From NCBI GenBank assembly GCA_020444165.1, contig JAHLLK010000142.1, positions 1 through 6,211 of the forward strand: DNA of 6,211 nucleotides, read 5' to 3'. The DNA is from Deltaproteobacteria bacterium. Lineage in GTDB: Bacteria > Desulfobacterota > Desulfarculia > Desulfarculales > Desulfarculaceae. Every line of letters starts with the position of its first letter. The stretch's first letter is position 1. A model generated the notes under the pieces. The model was not told where the DNA came from, made no database searches, and was given only the letters and a program-made list of their open reading frames with translations. This document shows positions 1 to 3,282 of this stretch, piece after piece. Position numbers and translations under genes: made by a program.

Positions 1-26
1 GTTTGGGGTGGTCCCTGGCGCGCCCC

Positions 27-50
27 GCAGGCTGTTTTTCAACAGCCTGC
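27..50. repeat. Perfect 10-bp inverted repeat (hairpin) with 4-nt loop
   Basis: Positions 27-36 (GCAGGCTGTT) and 41-50 (AACAGCCTGC) are exact reverse complements around the loop TTTC. Read on the minus strand the loop is GAAA, a GNRA-type tetraloop, so a minus-strand RNA would fold very stably. No T-run follows the stem on either strand: plus continues CTAGGGGG and minus continues GGGGCGCG. It is therefore not a textbook intrinsic terminator. It could end transcription of a gene left of the window, or be one copy of a dispersed REP/MITE-like palindrome. The hairpin is certain as sequence; its role is inferred. Confidence 0.7.
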
Positions 51-71
51 TAGGGGGCATGTTAAACCGCG

Positions 72-119
72 GCGCCCCGGGCTGCCCAGGCTAATCTTGC
101 GCCCCGGGCCCGGGCCCGG
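72..119. repeat. GC-rich direct repeats (11-bp pair and CCCGGG tandem)
   Basis: GCGCCCCGGGC occurs at 72-82 and again at 99-109, 27 bp apart. The second copy runs into a short tandem of CCCGGG units (103-108, 109-114 and a partial one at 115-119). The block is low-complexity G/C in a non-coding leader. It may be only a compositional feature of a high-GC genome, and no operator role can be assigned. Confidence 0.4.
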
Positions 120-150
120 CTCCGCGACCAGCCGGCCGGGGCCGGAGCCG
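117..150. other. GC-rich inverted repeat upstream of the TPR gene
   Basis: CGGCTCCG at 117-124 pairs with CGGAGCCG at 143-150, an 8-bp perfect stem. The 18-nt loop contains the self-complementary GCCGGC. The repeat lies about 20 bp upstream of the proposed -35 element. It could be the end of an upstream transcript, a regulator site or chance pairing in GC-rich DNA. There is no T-run after the stem, so terminator function is doubtful. Confidence 0.35.
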
Positions 151-169
151 CTCTCCATGGGGCTCACGA

Positions 170-199
170 TTGCCTGGGCCGGGTGGGGGGTGATATAAT
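170..199 (+). promoter_or_regulatory. Probable sigma-70 extended -10 promoter for the TPR gene
   Basis: TATAAT at 194-199 is a perfect -10 hexamer and is preceded by TG at 191-192, the extended -10 pattern TGnTATAAT. A -35-like TTGCCT (4 of 6 consensus matches) lies at 170-175, giving an 18-bp spacer. Transcription should begin near 206, leaving a leader of about 40 nt before the ATG at 248. The element sits where GC-rich DNA turns AT-rich, as expected for a real promoter. The spacer itself is strikingly G-rich (G-runs at 176-178, 181-183 and 185-190). Confidence 0.7.
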
Positions 200-239
200 T
201 CGCCCCAACGCTGACACCCCAACTAAGTAATTAAAGATC

Positions 240-243
240 AAGG
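240..243 (+). promoter_or_regulatory. Weak ribosome binding site (AAGG)
   Basis: AAGG at 240-243 lies four bases before the ATG at 248, a short Shine-Dalgarno match in an A-rich leader. No better site or in-frame start is visible upstream: an in-frame stop sits at 230-232 (TAA), so the ATG at 248 is the first possible Met start. Confidence 0.5.
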
Positions 244-247
244 CAAA

Positions 248-2368
248 ATGTCCGCAGCAGTCCCCGGCCAGAGTTCCGAGTCCCTCCAGCCATATCTGGA
301 CACCCCCCTACGCCTGTTCATCTTCGACCCCAATCTACGGAAATTGTTGACCGTGGCGCTGTTCAGCCTGGGCTTCAAGAACATCAGCGAGGTCAAGGTC
401 CAGAGCAATTTCTACCAGGCCATCAAGCAGCTCTTTGGGGAGATCCTGAATTTCGAGGGCCTGCTCCTGGTGAACCAGCCCCCGCTCAAGGCCAAAAACG
501 AGATGGGACAAGCCTACTCGGATATGGCCTTCTCCGATTTCTACGGCGGAGTGCTCACCATTTTGGAGCAGGGCCACCGCGAGCCCCTGAAGTTCCTCTC
601 CCGGGTGGTGCCGGTGTTCTACTCGGCCCAGGACTCGGACATCCGCACCCGCACCATCACCGAGCTTTTCCGCTACGGCATCATCGGCGCCTTCATGCTC
701 CGCATGCCCGACCTGGGCATGGCCGTGGAAGAGCAGGTGGCGGAGACCAGCTACGAACTCAGCGAGTACTTCGTGGAGTTCTTCCTGCAGCGCGACCACA
801 AGCTGGCCGAGTTCAAGGAGTACAAGTCCTCGGAGGAACTCCGGGAACGGCGGGCCGAGGCCGACAAGCTCCGGGCCGAGGTGGAGGCGCTCAAGACGGC
901 CAAGGACTTTGACAAGGCCATCGCCCTGTGCCGCCGCATCATCGAGGTTTTGCCCACCGATCCCGAGGCCTATCTGGAAGGCGGGCGGCTGTTGGTGAAG
1001 AAGAAGAAATACCCCCCGGCCCTCCAGATGTTCCGCGACGCCGAGGAGGTGGCCCAGGACCTGCCCGCGCCCAACCAGGAGATCGGCAACCTCCGGGTGG
1101 CCCAAGTCAAGGACTACATCGACCGGCAGAAGGAAGCCGGCCAGCCCCTGGACCAGGAAAAGCTCACCAAGTACCTGGCCGAGGCGGTGGACAGCTTCCA
1201 GGCCGCGCTGCGAAAGGCTTCCAACATCCAAACCCCCCGGGCCGACGAGCAGAACAGCCTGCGCCGCGAGGCCAAGGCCGCCATTGCCGAGAATATCCTG
1301 ACCCTGGAGCTGGAAACGGTTCTGGGCACCTCCAACCCCTTTTTCCGGGAGATGGGCCGCCTGGCCCACGACGCCCTGGCCGGCCACGCCGGGGAGATGG
1401 GGGAGCTGCCGCCCGGCCACCTCATCAAGCTGGGCCTGTTGGCCTTTCACGAAAAGGACTTCACCAAGGCCCGGGAGAACCTGCTCAAGGCCGCGGCCCA
1501 CCCCGAGGTGTTCCAGGACGCCTGCACCAAGCTCAACTACATGGGCACCCAGCTCCGCAAGATGGGGCAGTTGGACCAGGCCCTGGAGGTTTACCAGGGC
1601 CTGTTGGGGCTGGGCCCCTCGTTCCGGGGGGTGGTGCTCTATAACCTGGCCGTGGCCTCGGAGGCCAAGGCCCTGGAGCTGAAGGCCGCTGACCCCGCGG
1701 GCGCGGCCAGCTGGGAGCAAAAGGCCGCGGGCACCGCGGTGGAGGCCATCTACGTGGACCCGGCCTTGCCCAAGGAAGAGAACTTCTACCAGACCGGCCT
1801 CATGGCCCCGGTGCTCAAGAAGGTGACCACCCTGTTCTCCGCGGTGGTGGCCCAGGAGGGCTGCACCCTGGACGACACCGACCGTGAGTGCCTGGCCGCC
1901 CGGGAGGAGGTGGAGGCCCTGGTGCGGGAAGGCAACGACCGCGAGGCCCTGCAGCTCATGTTCGGTTACGCCAGCACCCTGCCCAAGTTCTTTTCCAACT
2001 TCGACAACTACGCCAGCGAGGCGGTTCTGGAGTTCGCCGAAAAGATCCAGCCGGCTCTTCTCAAAAACGCCAAGCCCCAGATGGCCACCTTTGGCAAGAT
2101 CCTGGGCGTCTTGATCACCAGGGGCCGCAAGGTGATGAGCGGGGGCTCAGCCTCCCAGAACCCCATGCTGGCCGCGGTGGAAATGGCGCTCGGCCGGGCG
2201 GATCAGGCCTTGGCCTCCCGGCTGTTGGCCACCATCCTCTACGCCAATCCGCAGGTGGTCAAGGACGCCGAGCTATGCACCAACCGCAACCTGGTCAACC
2301 TCTGCTCGGAGATTCAACAAAAGCTCAGCCGCATCGACCCGAAACAGTTCAAGCCCGCCGAAGGCTGA
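248..2368 (+). CDS. Pseudo-receiver / TPR-repeat protein (hypothetical)
   Basis: This 706-residue soluble protein has no signal peptide or membrane segment. Residues 20-165 resemble a CheY-type receiver. A first strand (LRLFIFDPN) is followed by a helix ending in LGF, a strand LLLVNQ at 72-77, a strand VPVFYSA at 121-127 and a last strand GAFMLRMP at 147-154. The phospho-acceptor Asp position appears to be Asn76, and the usual Lys-Pro near the last strand is replaced by Arg152-Met, so phosphorylation looks unlikely. Residues 185-215 form a highly charged, probably coiled-coil helix. TPR-like helix pairs follow at about 214-273 (AKDFDKAIALCRRIIEVLPTDPEAYLEGG region) and 391-475 (KDFTKARENLLKAA, then GQLDQALEVYQGLL). 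The rest is helical and unassigned. Such a layout suggests a protein-protein scaffold or a phosphorylation-independent regulator, but the partner is unknown. The gene has its own promoter and converges on the mvhD/hdrA operon. Reading frame and start are secure; function is not. Confidence 0.9.
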   Translation: MSAAVPGQSSESLQPYLDTPLRLFIFDPNLRKLLTVALFSLGFKNISEVKVQSNFYQAIKQLFGEILNFEGLLLVNQPPLKAKNEMGQAYSDMAFSDFYGGVLTILEQGHREPLKFLSRVVPVFYSAQDSDIRTRTITELFRYGIIGAFMLRMPDLGMAVEEQVAETSYELSEYFVEFFLQRDHKLAEFKEYKSSEELRERRAEADKLRAEVEALKTAKDFDKAIALCRRIIEVLPTDPEAYLEGGRLLVKKKKYPPALQMFRDAEEVAQDLPAPNQEIGNLRVAQVKDYIDRQKEAGQPLDQEKLTKYLAEAVDSFQAALRKASNIQTPRADEQNSLRREAKAAIAENILTLELETVLGTSNPFFREMGRLAHDALAGHAGEMGELPPGHLIKLGLLAFHEKDFTKARENLLKAAAHPEVFQDACTKLNYMGTQLRKMGQLDQALEVYQGLLGLGPSFRGVVLYNLAVASEAKALELKAADPAGAASWEQKAAGTAVEAIYVDPALPKEENFYQTGLMAPVLKKVTTLFSAVVAQEGCTLDDTDRECLAAREEVEALVREGNDREALQLMFGYASTLPKFFSNFDNYASEAVLEFAEKIQPALLKNAKPQMATFGKILGVLITRGRKVMSGGSASQNPMLAAVEMALGRADQALASRLLATILYANPQVVKDAELCTNRNLVNLCSEIQQKLSRIDPKQFKPAEG

Positions 2369-2390
2369 GCCCCGGCCGGTCCCTGCCCCC

Positions 2391-2440
2391 CGGCCGCCTG
2401 GCGCGGGGGGGAGCGCCGCGCGCCCCCTCCCCGCCGGCCG
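2391..2440. terminator. Possible bidirectional terminator hairpin between convergent genes
   Basis: The 128-bp gap between the two stop codons contains an imperfect GC-rich hairpin. GCGC at 2413-2416 pairs with 2420-2423 around a 3-nt loop. After one A/C mismatch, the G-run 2405-2411 pairs with 2425-2431 (one G:U pair). An outer CGGCCG at 2391-2396 can pair with 2435-2440. Its place between two converging genes fits a shared terminator. No U-tract follows on either strand, so it may instead be a Rho-dependent end or simple GC bias. Confidence 0.35.
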
Positions 2441-2496
2441 TGCCAACTCCGCCTGCTCGCGCCTGGTCCTGTCTGGTCCCCGCGGGCTGGCCGGCC

Positions 2497-3282
2497 TCAC
2501 CCCGCTGTGGCCAAGATCCTCTGCACCGCCCCGAAGCGCGGAGGGCATACGGCCAGGCAGTTGCCGCATTTGAGGCATTTGTCCTGGTCGATCACCCGAG
2601 GCGTTTTCCGGTCCCCGCCGATGGCGTCCGCCGGGCAGCGCTTGCCGCAGATCCCGCAGGCCGCGCATTTGTCCGCCACGATCTCGTAGCGGGGCACCTC
2701 GGCCAAAAGCCGGGCGATCTCCTCCGGGGAGTAGAGCCGGTCATAGGCGGCCGGGTCGTCCCGGAGATGCAGGGCCAGCTTGTCGTGCAGGGTCAGCTTG
2801 AGATAGGGGATCAGGCGGATCAGCTCCGCCAGCCGGGCTTCCAGCTCGGCCGGGTCCAGGCCCTCGCCGCGGCCCAAGGGCCCCAACTCCTTGACCTCCG
2901 CCCCGAACTCGTTCATGACGTTGGCGAAACGGATGCCCTCGCCGGCCGAGACCCACGCGATCCGGAGCCGCCGGGGGTTCACCCCCAAATGCTCCAAGAG
3001 GCCGCCGGCCAGGCGGACCATGCTCAGCGCCTCGTAGTTGCCGTGGGTGAGGTAGTGGCAATCGTCCAGATGGCAGCCGCCCACGAACATGCCGTCGGCC
3101 CCGGAGCGGAAGGCCTCCAGGATATGCCGCAGGTCGGCCCGGGCCGAGCACATGACCCGGATCAGGCGGATGTAGGGCGGGTATGAGAAGCGGGACACCC
3201 CGCAGAGATCCGCGCCGCCATAGCAGCACCAGTTGCAGATGATACCCAGGATCCTGGGCGTGAAACGGGAATCCGCGCTCAT
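2497..3282 (-). CDS. mvhD: MvhD-type hydrogenase/Hdr iron-sulfur subunit with C-terminal 2[4Fe-4S] ferredoxin
   Basis: The 261-residue cytoplasmic electron carrier joins a donor enzyme (hydrogenase or formate dehydrogenase in known complexes) to HdrA. Residues 8-135 are the MvhD domain, recognised by CNWCCY (16-21), GADLCGVSR (23-31), a VMCSAR motif (43-48) and GCHLDDCHY (69-77). These supply the Cys set that holds its [2Fe-2S] cluster in the family. Residues 140-200 are a charged helical linker. Residues 206-246 are a classical two-cluster ferredoxin, C206xxC209xxC212xxxC216P and C236xxC239xxC242xxxC246P. Stand-alone MvhD is usually near 140 residues, so the linker and ferredoxin are an added tail; variants of this kind are known. 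The start ATG overlaps the hdrA stop as ATGA, and AAGGGGG lies 7 nt upstream (3290-3296), which supports this start and translational coupling. Cys20 and Cys27 are additional cysteines in a loop that I remember as CNWCxYxGADLAG in typical members. It is the last gene of its operon in the window. Confidence 0.93.
   Translation of the reverse strand: MSADSRFTPRILGIICNWCCYGGADLCGVSRFSYPPYIRLIRVMCSARADLRHILEAFRSGADGMFVGGCHLDDCHYLTHGNYEALSMVRLAGGLLEHLGVNPRRLRIAWVSAGEGIRFANVMNEFGAEVKELGPLGRGEGLDPAELEARLAELIRLIPYLKLTLHDKLALHLRDDPAAYDRLYSPEEIARLLAEVPRYEIVADKCAACGICGKRCPADAIGGDRKTPRVIDQDKCLKCGNCLAVCPPRFGAVQRILATAG

Noticed and set aside
176..190. Canonical G-quadruplex in the promoter spacer
   Set aside because: Only three separated G-runs are present; a fourth would need the six-base run to be split without a loop. 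I keep this only as a G-rich spacer remark.
1..198. Open plus-strand frame from the left edge to the TAA at 196-198
   Set aside because: It is stop-free for about 65 codons, but the product is Pro/Gly/Arg-rich low complexity, and it runs through the perfect hairpin and the promoter. It is most likely non-coding GC-rich DNA.
335..1720. Long 461-codon open frame on the minus strand
   Set aside because: It is antisense to the TPR gene. It arises from G/C at third codon positions in the real gene, and its product is a repetitive Leu/Gly/Gln/His-rich sequence with no recognisable domain.
2369..2496. Small gene or RNA in the convergent gap
   Set aside because: The 128-bp gap is G/C-rich with no start codon plus ribosome site, no promoter-like AT island and no tRNA-like fold; only the imperfect hairpin is notable.
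1888..3186. 432-codon open frame on the plus strand spanning the TPR gene end, the gap and mvhD
   Set aside because: It runs across the TPR stop, the intergenic gap and antisense to mvhD. Its composition (Gly/Arg/Pro/Gln-rich) is that of a shadow frame, while mvhD on the other strand has complete cluster motifs.
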